Positions 1 through 7,797 of a stretch of DNA of 64,000 nucleotides are shown here, piece after piece. The stretch spans positions 2,790,001-2,854,000 of the forward strand of contig NZ_CP069421.1 of assembly GCF_018118585.1 (NCBI RefSeq), read 5' to 3'. This DNA comes from Aristaeella lactis. GTDB lineage: Bacteria > Bacillota > Clostridia > Christensenellales > Aristaeellaceae. A program made the translations under genes and the position numbers. Below the pieces are notes generated by a model. That model was given only the letters and a program-made list of their open reading frames with translations, searched no databases and had not been told where the DNA came from. Numbering within the stretch: the first letter of the stretch is position 1; the number at the start of each line of letters is the position of its first letter.

Positions 1-2
1 AC

Positions 3-539
3 GATCTATTTTATTACTTTATAAATACGGCCGGTGAAGAATTGCATAAAATTAGAACAGATGCGATTTCCCTAATTACACATTTTTCAAAATGGGGCAT
101 ACTTTTTTCGGAGGAAGATAAACAAATATGGGGTTTTATGGACGAACGGGGGAATGTTCTTTTTGAAGTGGATAGCAGTCGATATTCATGGTTCCCTGAT
201 CTTTATAGTTCGCTGGAATATATTCCGGTTTATGATACACTCAAAGAAAAGTATGGCATGATAAAACATGATGGGACATGGATTCTTGAAACGGAATATG
301 ATTCTGTTGGAGACTTTGAAGGTGAGTATACATATGCTGAATTGGGGTCACTCTATGGAATAATAAATAAGATGGGAGAATGGGTGTGTAAACCGCAATG
401 GGAATTCCTTGACATGATTATTGAAAGAGATAAAGAGGTTTATATTATAGGCAGAAAAAGACAAGATTATGAAGTACAGGTATATAACATAAAAGGAGAA
501 TGGGTTTGTCCTTATTTCTGGAACAATAGTAAGTGGTAA
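3..539 (+). CDS. WG-repeat protein, 5' truncated by window edge
   Basis: The reading frame is open to the first base of the window, and the residues before the TTG at 42 (YYFINTAGEEL) continue the repeat pattern, so the gene begins upstream. The visible 178 codons hold WG-type repeats (WGFMDERGNVLF, YGMIKHDGTWIL, YGIINKMGEWVC, VYNIKGEWVCPY). WG repeats are beta-rich modules common in secreted or surface proteins of Clostridia and Bacteroidetes, and their function is mostly unknown. No signal peptide can be judged because the N-terminus is missing. A second, complete WG-repeat protein lies at 1425-2831, so the two may be paralogues of one accessory block. Confidence 0.8.
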   Translation, partial: DLFYYFINTAGEELHKIRTDAISLITHFSKWGILFSEEDKQIWGFMDERGNVLFEVDSSRYSWFPDLYSSLEYIPVYDTLKEKYGMIKHDGTWILETEYDSVGDFEGEYTYAELGSLYGIINKMGEWVCKPQWEFLDMIIERDKEVYIIGRKRQDYEVQVYNIKGEWVCPYFWNNSKW

Positions 540-560
540 TGACTGCGCAGGAGACCGGGG

Positions 561-590
561 ATGCAGACAGGACAGTTTTCTGTCAGGGGG
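561..590 (+). repeat. degenerate REP-like palindrome at a gene start
   Basis: GACAG (571-575), a 4-nt loop and CTGTC (580-584) form a small dyad, followed by AGGGGG at 585-590, which serves as the ribosome site of the GTG at 598. The wording resembles the elements at 1381-1416 and 2835-2873. Confidence 0.5.
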
Positions 591-597
591 ATTTGCT

Positions 598-1365
598 GTG
601 AAACCAGTGTTGAAAGAAATATATCTTGATATGCTGAAACATATACAGGATTATGGGTTTAAACTATATAAAGGGAAAATCTGGAAATATGATCCTTCGA
701 TAGGTTATGTTATGTCGTTGGAGGTCGATTCAACAAGATGGGGAACACTCAACGATATTGTTTTATGTGCCGCAACGAGTCAGGAACCCGTAAAACTAAA
801 AGAGACAAGAAAGGCGAACGGGTTTTATTTCAAGACATGCCTGCGGGTTGGCATGTATGTATTAAGACATGAAGGAAAACAAGTGATCACCTGGGATGAT
901 CCGTATGAAAAAGCAGATCTTGTTATGAAAAAACAATATGAAGCTTTGAAACCATATCTTGGAACATATTTATATCCTTTACTTATGTTTGATAATGACG
1001 TGGAAAAATATTTTGCAAGCATGGAAAAACTGTATCTGATGGAATGCGAAGCATATCTTGGAGAAAAAGGAGTCAAATGGCTGGATCTGGCACTTGAAGC
1101 ATACAGACTGGGTGATATCAAGCGCTCCATGAGGATTATTGATTTGAATACAGATCTGTGTGAAAAGCAGATAGAAAAGTATAACGCAGAATCTAAAGAC
1201 AGTGTGCGCTGGTGGATGCAGGAGAAACAAAAAACAATTGAGTTGGCAGACTTAATCAACAAAAAGCCAGAGACTGTTCGTCGTATTATTGATGAAAACA
1301 GGGCGATATCGGAGAAGACCTGTCAACAATTCTTTACTTCAAGGTTTTTCAGTCTGAAGTCATGA
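598..1365 (+). CDS. uncharacterised 255-residue protein
   Basis: I do not recognise the family. The GTG start at 598 is supported by AGGGGG seven bases upstream. There is no signal peptide or membrane segment, so it is probably cytoplasmic. The first half is mixed alpha/beta with aromatic residues (YGFKLYKGKIWKY, RWGTLNDIVLC). The second half is predicted helical and charged (EKLYLMECEAYLGEKGVKW, then YRLGDIKRSMRIID). It sits between two WG-repeat genes in the same orientation. Base composition is AT-richer than in the housekeeping genes further along, which fits an accessory or acquired origin. Confidence 0.65.
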   Translation: MKPVLKEIYLDMLKHIQDYGFKLYKGKIWKYDPSIGYVMSLEVDSTRWGTLNDIVLCAATSQEPVKLKETRKANGFYFKTCLRVGMYVLRHEGKQVITWDDPYEKADLVMKKQYEALKPYLGTYLYPLLMFDNDVEKYFASMEKLYLMECEAYLGEKGVKWLDLALEAYRLGDIKRSMRIIDLNTDLCEKQIEKYNAESKDSVRWWMQEKQKTIELADLINKKPETVRRIIDENRAISEKTCQQFFTSRFFSLKS

Positions 1366-1379
1366 ATGCTGGAGATAAA

Positions 1380-1416
1380 GGGGACGGGAGACAGTTCTCT
1401 GTCTCCCCGGAGGAGG
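1380..1416 (+). repeat. REP-like palindrome supplying the ribosome site
   Basis: GGGAGACAG (1386-1394), loop TTCT and CTGTCTCCC (1399-1407) form a perfect 9-bp hairpin. It is followed at once by GGAGGAGG (1409-1416), the Shine-Dalgarno sequence of the ATG at 1425. There is no T-tract, so this is not a typical terminator. Confidence 0.7.
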
Positions 1417-1424
1417 TTAGCCAT

Positions 1425-2831
1425 ATGAGAAGATTCATAATATTCTTTTTGATTGGAATATGTTTATGGTCCCCTGTCTGTCGGTGCGAAACTGTTGAGA
1501 ATACCTATATATGGGCACCTCAGGGAGAAGTATGCTACTTTGAAAAAGATGGACTGATCGGACTTATGAAGACTAACGGGGAAGTGCTCATTGAGCCAAG
1601 GTTCACGAACGCAAAGCCTTTTTATTTCAACATAGCTGTTGTGGAAGAAAATGGTCTTCTTGGTGCGATTACAGATAAAGGAGAGGTATTGATTGAGCCT
1701 GTTCATCAATGGGATGCCCTATATTTTATGGGCACTGCCATCAATAAAACCATGCATCATGAAACATTGATATATGAAAAAGAGCGAAAGTTTGGTTTTG
1801 TAACACTTGATGGTGTTATTAACGAAGAGCTATGGGACGATATATCCCCTTTTGTCGGTGGAACAGCAATTGTAAAGCGTAACAATCAATATAATTTGAT
1901 TGACACGCAAGGCAGAATCCTGTGCCAGGAATGGTATTCGAAAATCAACTTTGATTATGATCAATTATCTTCTTCGCTTTTAGCGCAGGATGCGCAGGGA
2001 AAGTATGGGGCATTGGGACCCGCGGGAGAAGTTCTGATCTCCTTTGAATGGGATTATATAAGAAAAGCGGACGATTGCTATATCGTGGGGAAGGATGAGA
2101 AAAAAGGGATTTTAAACAGCAAGGGTGAACTTCGCGCTGCGCTGGAATGGGATGACATATCTTCTTTTTATGTTAAAAGCGGTGATCCCCTGATGGCACG
2201 AAAAGATGGGAAATGGGGTTTTATTGATCTGGACGGTAATCAGGTAATTCCTTTTTTATGGGATAACGTATATGCATTCTCCCAAGGGGTTGCAAAAGTC
2301 GAAACAGACAATCTGTCTGGTTTTATCAACAAAGAGGGCGAATATGTTATTCCATTACAAAAGATGGTAACAGATGATTATTTTGATTCAGACGAAACAG
2401 TTTGTTTTACTGATATAAACGATATAAACCAATGGGGATACATGGATCGAAACGGTAATATCCTTTGTAAAGTGAATTATCAGCATTATATGGGCGAACC
2501 AATAAAGCAGGAAGGTTTGAGTGTGGTAATAAAAGGTAAAAAAGATGGGTATATGGATATTTACGGAAATATGGTATTCCCCTTTCAATGGGAACTTGCA
2601 GATGGTTTTTCAAACGGTCTGGCGTTTGTAGGGGATGGGGAAGCATGGGCTGTCATAAACAACAAAGGTGAATATGTGACTGACTATATTTGGGCTATGC
2701 CGGGTTGCTTTGAGCAATATGATGAAATGCTGCTGTCCAAGGTATGTATGCGGACAGATACGGGGTTCGTGGAAGGGTATATCGACCAGAATGGTCAGCC
2801 CATATGCGGAGTAAAACTGCCTGTATGGTAA
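1425..2831 (+). CDS. secreted WG-repeat protein
   Basis: The ATG at 1425 is preceded by GGAGGAGG and opens with a signal peptide (MRRFIIFFLIGICLWSPVCR), so it is preferred over the in-frame ATG at 1362, whose extra codons only translate the upstream repeat. The mature part has roughly ten WG-type repeats of about 40 residues (GLIGLMKTNGEVLIEPRF, GKWGFIDLDGNQVIPF, QWGYMDRNGNILC). Such repeats form beta modules in exported proteins; the ligand or role is not known. A Cys in the signal region (PVCRCE) does not match a clear lipobox. Length is 468 residues, with no anchor at the C-terminus. Confidence 0.8.
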   Translation: MRRFIIFFLIGICLWSPVCRCETVENTYIWAPQGEVCYFEKDGLIGLMKTNGEVLIEPRFTNAKPFYFNIAVVEENGLLGAITDKGEVLIEPVHQWDALYFMGTAINKTMHHETLIYEKERKFGFVTLDGVINEELWDDISPFVGGTAIVKRNNQYNLIDTQGRILCQEWYSKINFDYDQLSSSLLAQDAQGKYGALGPAGEVLISFEWDYIRKADDCYIVGKDEKKGILNSKGELRAALEWDDISSFYVKSGDPLMARKDGKWGFIDLDGNQVIPFLWDNVYAFSQGVAKVETDNLSGFINKEGEYVIPLQKMVTDDYFDSDETVCFTDINDINQWGYMDRNGNILCKVNYQHYMGEPIKQEGLSVVIKGKKDGYMDIYGNMVFPFQWELADGFSNGLAFVGDGEAWAVINNKGEYVTDYIWAMPGCFEQYDEMLLSKVCMRTDTGFVEGYIDQNGQPICGVKLPVW

Positions 2832-2834
2832 GAG

Positions 2835-2873
2835 CCAGGGGACGATTTCGTGTCTCCTGTATCCCTGGAGGAA
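2835..2873 (+). repeat. degenerate REP-like palindrome at a gene start
   Basis: CCAGGG (2835-2840) pairs with CCCTGG (2863-2868) around a GGGGAC...GTCTCC core like that of the 1380 element. The right end supplies GGAGG for the ATG at 2881. Confidence 0.5.
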
Positions 2874-2880
2874 GTGTAAA

Positions 2881-3978
2881 ATGAAAAAAGAGTTATTGGT
2901 GTTGTTATGTATTGTTTGCTGTGCTTTGTGTTCAGTTTGTTATGCTTCAGGGTGTCAGGCAAGAATAACAGGAACAACATATGAATGTGCGGGTGAATTC
3001 AGGAATAACTGGGTTGGAAAAGCAACAGATTATATTTTTGTGCAGGACTCACAAGTTGATATAACAGAAAAAATGAAACACATCAAAGATATTCTTGCAC
3101 AGTGTTCTTTATACAGTGAAGATGATATCAATGTACCAATAGAGGTAAAAAAAGTATCATGTGTTCAAACTCAGTTTGGAATGAATGATGATGATCTGAT
3201 CAAAATGTATATGAATCCAGAACAGTACAGTCGTTTCTGGGCGCATTGCCGGATAGAAACCCGGGAAGACCTGCTTCTGTTGTATTCAGAGACGGATGAT
3301 AAAGGTCTCTGGATAGACAGGGGCTGCGGACAGGAATTACCCAGATATGATGATGTGGAAATAAAAAAGGATATCAGCAATGACGTGTATTTGATCATCA
3401 TCGTTCAAAATGACTTATTCGATGATGTGAATCAGGCGATAACCGGAGCGCACATCAGATTTGTGTTCTCGGACATGATAGGAAATGAGTATACATATAC
3501 TGCGGATCTCAGCGAGGCTGTCCGGATTAATCCTGAAGAGGCAGTAACTTTTCAAATTGAATCCATAGAAGATAGTGAGACAAAGTTGGACGAGAATGTA
3601 ATCCAATATTTTATGAAGTCTGGTGTTAAGGACAGAAACAAGAAGCAAAAGCTGACAGATCATCCGGATCAGTATGAATGCAGGTCATGTACTATCACTC
3701 TTTCGGATGAAAATCCTGAGTTTTACTTTGCCAAACCCGAGTTCGACTCAACTGAATCAGAGATCATTTTTGTGGATGAAGATATCTTTGATGGTTGTTC
3801 AGACATGGAGTCCAATACGATTATTCTGTACTATTTTGTTCCCAAACAAAAAAAGACACATGATACATTTGATGTTTGGCTAGTGGTGGAATTTGACAAA
3901 TATGAAGCGAATTTCAACTCGTTCGGGTTTTCGTTTGGACCGTGCTACAGGGTACATCTGGGAGAAATAACACTGTAG
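2881..3978 (+). CDS. uncharacterised exported protein
   Basis: The 365-residue product starts with a Cys-rich signal peptide (MKKELLVLLCIVCCALC, ending near CYASGC). ASGC could act as a weak lipobox, which would make it a lipoprotein; ordinary signal peptidase cleavage is equally possible. The rest is acidic with no membrane segment and no domain I recognise. It has the GGAGG site of the repeat at 2835-2873 and follows the WG-repeat gene in the same direction, so the two may be co-transcribed. AT-rich like its neighbours; function unknown. Confidence 0.65.
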   Translation: MKKELLVLLCIVCCALCSVCYASGCQARITGTTYECAGEFRNNWVGKATDYIFVQDSQVDITEKMKHIKDILAQCSLYSEDDINVPIEVKKVSCVQTQFGMNDDDLIKMYMNPEQYSRFWAHCRIETREDLLLLYSETDDKGLWIDRGCGQELPRYDDVEIKKDISNDVYLIIIVQNDLFDDVNQAITGAHIRFVFSDMIGNEYTYTADLSEAVRINPEEAVTFQIESIEDSETKLDENVIQYFMKSGVKDRNKKQKLTDHPDQYECRSCTITLSDENPEFYFAKPEFDSTESEIIFVDEDIFDGCSDMESNTIILYYFVPKQKKTHDTFDVWLVVEFDKYEANFNSFGFSFGPCYRVHLGEITL

Positions 3979-4290
3979 AATCAAGAAGACAGGGAACGAT
4001 TCAGGGAAGACAATGTATCGGAGTGCTGAATGAGTCAAACAGAACCGTCCCCGTTGACTCCGATTTTCTGTTGATGGATGAAATATAATTACAGGAGATA
4101 CGAGACAAGGAGACAGGGTTATAGATGCACAATTATAATGATTTGGAAGCAGATTATCCAGACAGGTTCTCTGGGAAAAGACAACAGGTATTGCATGAGA
4201 CTCTCCGAGACCATAAAATGTGGAGACGGGGGAAGTATTGAGCAATAACGGACAGAGGCCCCTGTTGACCCGGGAAAGAGGTATTGAAGG
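3979..4290 (+). repeat. 312-bp intergenic region with degenerate palindromic repeats
   Basis: No gene is apparent. GAGTCAA (4032-4038) and TTGACTC (4054-4060) form a perfect 7-bp inverted repeat enclosing ACAGAACCGTCCCCG. A weaker copy of the same wording (ACAGAGGCCCCTGTTGACC) lies at about 4251-4269, and further GGAGAC/GAGAC fragments lie at 4088-4125 and 4207-4230. Confidence 0.6.
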
Positions 4291-4680
4291 ATGAACAGGA
4301 AAGAGGAAAAGATCCTGGAACGAATTGACTGGATCTGGAAACAGCTGGGTATATCGTTGATCCTTTTCGTCCTGGGAATAATGCTGCTTGGCTGGCTTAT
4401 CTCCTCTCAGCGCGGTGGCCAATTCATGGATGGCATATCGAATGAATGGCCGGGGTATCTGTTTTTTGGATCAGTATTTGGCGGATTATACCTGATATTT
4501 GAATTTGTGGCAGATGACCATGTTTACAGGAGATCTAATATAAGGACAAGACGGTTCGGGCGTTTTTGTGGTTTTTTGTTAATGATAGCACCGGCGCTTT
4601 TTGTTATCATCTTTGTTTACCGGCTTTATGAGCTGAGAAAACTGCACAAATCATTACCGGATGACTGGAGAAGGCAATGA
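4291..4680 (+). CDS. small membrane protein, unknown function
   Basis: The 129-residue product has three hydrophobic helices: about residues 14-36 (ISLILFVLGIMLLGWLI), 52-69 (YLFFGSVFGGLYLIFEF) and 91-112 (FLLMIAPALFVIIFVY). Loops are short and basic (YRRSNIRTRRFGR), giving a likely cytoplasmic loop. The ribosome site is weak (GAAGG). I do not recognise the family. It is the last gene before a strong terminator. Confidence 0.6.
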   Translation: MNRKEEKILERIDWIWKQLGISLILFVLGIMLLGWLISSQRGGQFMDGISNEWPGYLFFGSVFGGLYLIFEFVADDHVYRRSNIRTRRFGRFCGFLLMIAPALFVIIFVYRLYELRKLHKSLPDDWRRQ

Positions 4681-4728
4681 GCCTGAAGGGAACGCTGAAA
4701 GCCGAAGGATAAAAGGCCGGAAATGAAG

Positions 4729-4769
4729 AAAAAGCAGGGGTTTGCCTTGGCGCAAACACCTGCTTTTTT
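4729..4769 (+). terminator. intrinsic terminator
   Basis: AGCAGG-GTTTGC pairs with GCAAAC-CCTGCT across a short loop, followed by TTTTTT. It closes the accessory block. Confidence 0.85.
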
Positions 4770-4804
4770 GTTACCGGAAATACAATGCAAAACCCCTCAA
4801 AATC

Positions 4805-4833
4805 TTGACGGTACAAGGGAAACTGTGTAAAAT
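4805..4833 (+). promoter_or_regulatory. sigma-A promoter of the DUF853 gene
   Basis: TTGACG (4805-4810), a 17-bp spacer and TAAAAT (4828-4833), about 40 bp upstream of the start. Confidence 0.8.
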
Positions 4834-4874
4834 ATATCAAAAGAAGACAATAATCGGATATGGGAGGGATACTG

Positions 4875-6248
4875 GTGCTTTACAATGGCAAGATCTGGAT
4901 CGGGTCCTGCGAAAACGGCACCCCTGTGTATCTGCTGCCCTCCATGGCTAACCGCCACGGCCTGATCGCCGGTGCGACGGGTACCGGCAAGACCGTTTCC
5001 CTGAAAGTGCTGGCGGAAGGCTTTTCCGATCTTGGCGTTCCGGTGTTCCTGAGCGATATCAAGAGCGACCTGAGCGGCATGGTCATGGACGGCACCCCGA
5101 CAGAAGCGATCGATAAGCGGCTGGGGAAGTGCGGCGTGCCGAAGGATGTGTTCAAATACACCTCCTATCCGACAGAATACTGGGATGTATACGGGGAACA
5201 GGGCATTCCGATCCGGGCGACAGTGCAGGACATGGGTCCGCTGCTGATGAGCCGGATGCTGAACCTGAACGAGACCCAGAGCGGCGTGATGAATATCGCG
5301 TTCCGGGTGGCCGCACGGGAGAACATTCCGCTGGAACACCTGCAGGACCTGAAAAACCTGCTGATCCACGTGGGTGAGAACGCGAAGGAATATACCCTGG
5401 AATACGGCAATGTTTCCGCGGCCAGCGTGGGCGCCATCCAGCGGGCTGTGGGCGTGCTGGAGGACCAGGGCGGCAACGTATTCTTCCGGGAACCGGCCAT
5501 TGATATCAACGACTGGATCCAGGTGGACCCGGCCAGCGGCAGGGGGAAGATCAACATTCTGTGCGCGGACCGGCTGTTCAACAATCCCACGATGTACTCC
5601 ACCTTCCTGCTGTGGATGCTGACGAAGCTGTATGACCTGCTTCCGGAGCGGGGAGACGCCGATAAACCGATCGTTGTGTTCTTCTTTGATGAAGCACACC
5701 TGTTGTTCAACAACTGCAGCCGGTCCCTGATGGAAAAGATCGAACAGGTGGTCCGGCTGGTCCGCTCCAAGGGCGTGGGCGTGTATTTCATCACCCAGAG
5801 CCCCGCGGACATTCCCATGACGATCCTTGGCCAGCTGGGTAACCGCATCCAGCACGCCCTGCGGGCATACACCCCGCTGGACCAGAAGGCGGTCAAGGTC
5901 GCGGCACAGACGTTCCGGACGAATCCGTCCTTTGATACAGAAGAAGCCATTACCACCCTGAAGACAGGCGAGGCACTGGTTTCCTTCCTGGATGAGCACG
6001 GAGCTCCGAGCGTGGTGGAGCGGGCCACCATTCTACCCCCGCAAAGCTATATGGGTGCGATCAGCCAGGAAATCCGCAGGATGGTCATCAACGCCAGTCC
6101 CATGAAGGACAAGTATGAAGATGCAGAGCCTGCAGATGATCCCGGAACTCAGGAACAGCCGACACCGCCTGCACCGCCGGTACCACAGGTACAGGAAATG
6201 GATCCACAGCGGTTTAAGCTGATAAACGGCCAGTGGTACTATTTCTGA
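4875..6248 (+). CDS. HerA-like ATPase, DUF853 (YjgR) family
   Basis: A 457-residue P-loop ATPase of the DUF853 group, related to HerA/FtsK motors that may act on DNA; the cellular role is not settled. A Walker A (GATGTGKT) follows the family's N-terminal wording KIWIG...YLLPSMANRHGLIA. A Walker B (PIVVFFFDEAHLLF) and a sensor-like SKGVGVYFITQSPADIP follow. GTG at 4875 is chosen because GGGAGGG (4862-4868) lies six bases before it and overlaps the ATG at 4860. The protein ends in a Pro-rich stretch and lacks the Arg/Ala-rich amphipathic C-terminus usual for this family; a similar segment is carried by the next gene. Confidence 0.85.
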   Translation: MLYNGKIWIGSCENGTPVYLLPSMANRHGLIAGATGTGKTVSLKVLAEGFSDLGVPVFLSDIKSDLSGMVMDGTPTEAIDKRLGKCGVPKDVFKYTSYPTEYWDVYGEQGIPIRATVQDMGPLLMSRMLNLNETQSGVMNIAFRVAARENIPLEHLQDLKNLLIHVGENAKEYTLEYGNVSAASVGAIQRAVGVLEDQGGNVFFREPAIDINDWIQVDPASGRGKINILCADRLFNNPTMYSTFLLWMLTKLYDLLPERGDADKPIVVFFFDEAHLLFNNCSRSLMEKIEQVVRLVRSKGVGVYFITQSPADIPMTILGQLGNRIQHALRAYTPLDQKAVKVAAQTFRTNPSFDTEEAITTLKTGEALVSFLDEHGAPSVVERATILPPQSYMGAISQEIRRMVINASPMKDKYEDAEPADDPGTQEQPTPPAPPVPQVQEMDPQRFKLINGQWYYF

Positions 6249-6333
6249 GGTGCGGCAGGAAGCTGATCTCCATTGTCACTGTTTACTTAACGACCCCGGA
6301 ACGGCGCAGGGAGGAGAGCGCCGCAGAGAGAAG

Positions 6334-7098
6334 ATGGCAACATTCAAAGTATTCGATCCTACCACCGGTCAGTATGTTGAAAAAGAAGTCGAAGGCATGG
6401 CTCCTGTGGCTGAGGCCGTGAAGGAAGCTGCCGCTCCCGTTGTGGAAGCTGTGCAGGAAGCTGCCGCTCCCGTGGTTGAGGCGGTTCAGCAGGCCGCGGC
6501 TCCCGTGGTTGAAGCCGTGCAGCAGGCAGCTGCCCCTGTGGTGGAAGCTGTTCAGCAGGGCACTGTGGTTGAAGCAGTCCAGCAGGCTGCCGCTCCTGTC
6601 GTGAATGCCGTGCAGCAGGCCGCCCAGCCCGTGGTGCAGGCTGTGCAGCAGGCTGCGCAGCCCGTGGTTCAGGCTGTCCAGCAGGCTGTTCCCACCATTC
6701 AGGTGCAGCCCCAGGCCCAGAAGATGCCCGTGATGGTGCTCGACCAGGCTACCGGCCAGTATGTGCAGCAGATGGTGGACATGGTACTTGATCCCGCGAC
6801 CGGGAACTATGTGCCCGCCCCCGTGGCTGTGGATCCCAAAGCTCTGGAAGCCCAGCAGAAGGCTGCTGCCGCTGCCGCCAAGGAAGCGGAGCGGAAAGCC
6901 CGTGAGCAGGAAGCGGCTGAACGCCGTGCCCGCAATGACCAGCTGCGTGAAGAAGCGGCTGAGCGTGCCCGCCGGAATGACTCCGTTGCCGGCCGTGTAA
7001 AGAACACCGCGATCAGCTCCGCAACCCGTACGATTGTAAACGGCCTGATCAAAAATCTGGGCAAAGCGATCGGCGGCATTTTCGGCAGCAAAAAGTGA
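6334..7098 (+). CDS. Ala/Val/Gln repeat protein with DUF853-like tail
   Basis: ATG at 6334 begins MATFKVFDPTTGQYVEKEV. A low-complexity array of about twelve copies of an APVVEAVQQA unit follows (residues 30-125). Two more copies of a VLDxATGxYV motif come next, then a charged Ala/Glu/Arg coiled coil (about 185-225). The C-terminus (SSATRTIVNGLIKNLGKAIG) is amphipathic and resembles the end of full-length DUF853 proteins. It starts 85 bases after the ATPase and is probably co-transcribed with it. Inference: the tail of the ATPase has become a separate, repeat-expanded partner. No signal peptide. Codons in the array are near-identical, which suggests recent expansion or contraction. Confidence 0.6.
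   Translation: MATFKVFDPTTGQYVEKEVEGMAPVAEAVKEAAAPVVEAVQEAAAPVVEAVQQAAAPVVEAVQQAAAPVVEAVQQGTVVEAVQQAAAPVVNAVQQAAQPVVQAVQQAAQPVVQAVQQAVPTIQVQPQAQKMPVMVLDQATGQYVQQMVDMVLDPATGNYVPAPVAVDPKALEAQQKAAAAAAKEAERKAREQEAAERRARNDQLREEAAERARRNDSVAGRVKNTAISSATRTIVNGLIKNLGKAIGGIFGSKK
6418..6690 (+). repeat. tandem coding repeats
   Basis: About nine to twelve 27-30 bp units encode the APVVEAVQQA-type motif. The unit length is disturbed once near 6560 (QQGTVVEAVQQ). Confidence 0.75.
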
Positions 7099-7166
7099 TG
7101 ACGACGAACGGCTGCGACGATCACAATTGAAAAAACATATATAATAATACGGGGAGGATCTGAATT

Positions 7167-7562
7167 ATGAAAAAGCTTCTTAAAGAGTTCAAAGACTTCG
7201 CAATGAAGGGTAATGTCCTGGACCTGGCAGTAGCCGTTGTTCTGGGCGCCGCGTTCAACAAGGTTGTCACCGCTGTGGTGGAAATCTTCCTGAACCCGAT
7301 TATTGAGAGCCTGCCCAAGATCGAAGACGGCGGATCCGCCTGGACCGCTCCGCTGATCTCCTTCGCGGCTGTGGTTGTTGAATTCCTGCTTACTGCCCTG
7401 GTGCTCTTCATCATCGTGAAGGCTGCCAACAAGGCCAAGAACCTGAAGAAGAAGGAAGAAGCTCCCGCGGAACCCACCACCAAGGTGTGCCCCTTCTGCC
7501 AGAGCGAGATCAGCATCAAGGCTACCCGCTGCCCGAACTGCACCAGCGAACTCAAAGACTAA
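7167..7562 (+). CDS. mscL: large-conductance mechanosensitive channel MscL
   Basis: The channel opens under membrane tension to release solutes during osmotic downshift. The 131-residue protein has the MscL N-terminal helix and TM1 (KDFAMKGNVLDLAVAVVLGA with AFNKVV), a short periplasmic-side loop and TM2 (VVVEFLLTALVLFIIVKAAN). Instead of the usual cytoplasmic helix it ends in a zinc ribbon (CPFC, then CPNC), a variant I believe occurs in some Firmicutes. The start has GGGGAGG upstream. A TATAAT at 7140-7145 lacks a clear -35 element, so it may also be read from the preceding genes. Confidence 0.9.
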   Translation: MKKLLKEFKDFAMKGNVLDLAVAVVLGAAFNKVVTAVVEIFLNPIIESLPKIEDGGSAWTAPLISFAAVVVEFLLTALVLFIIVKAANKAKNLKKKEEAPAEPTTKVCPFCQSEISIKATRCPNCTSELKD

Positions 7563-7593
7563 TTCAGAATTCAGAATTAAGAATTCAGAATTA
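7561..7593. repeat. AT-rich direct repeat (ATTCAGAATT type)
   Basis: Three consecutive copies of the AATTCAGAATT/AATTAAGAATT wording start inside the mscL stop codon. Other copies lie at 33505, 36043, 41334, 43906, 44625, 48106, 48236 and 52457. Confidence 0.8.
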
Positions 7594-7647
7594 TATGTTT
7601 TTCTGCAAGACTGGGTTATATCCCTAGTCCTGTCTGGAAAGACAAGG

Positions 7648-7677
7648 TTGTTTTGATTATGGAATAACCGATACAAT
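7648..7677 (+). promoter_or_regulatory. candidate promoter of pduL
   Basis: TTGTTT (7648-7653), an 18-bp spacer and TACAAT (7672-7677). A second candidate is the extended -10 TGCTATAAT at 7716-7724. Confidence 0.5.
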
Positions 7678-7679
7678 AT

Positions 7680-7714
7680 GGAGGCACATATGCACTGGCG
7701 CATAATGTGCCTCC
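7680..7714 (+). promoter_or_regulatory. strong dyad between two candidate promoters
   Basis: GGAGGCACATATGC pairs with GCATA(A)TGTGCCTCC: 14 bp with one bulged base and a 6-nt loop. No T-run follows, and a TATAAT lies immediately downstream, so it may be an operator or a 5' UTR hairpin rather than a terminator. Confidence 0.6.
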
Positions 7715-7797
7715 GTGCTATAATTCCTGATTGGTTGGCTGCCTGAAGCAAAACGGAAGGTGGAAACCGTGAGAATAACAGAAAGAGAGATATATCC

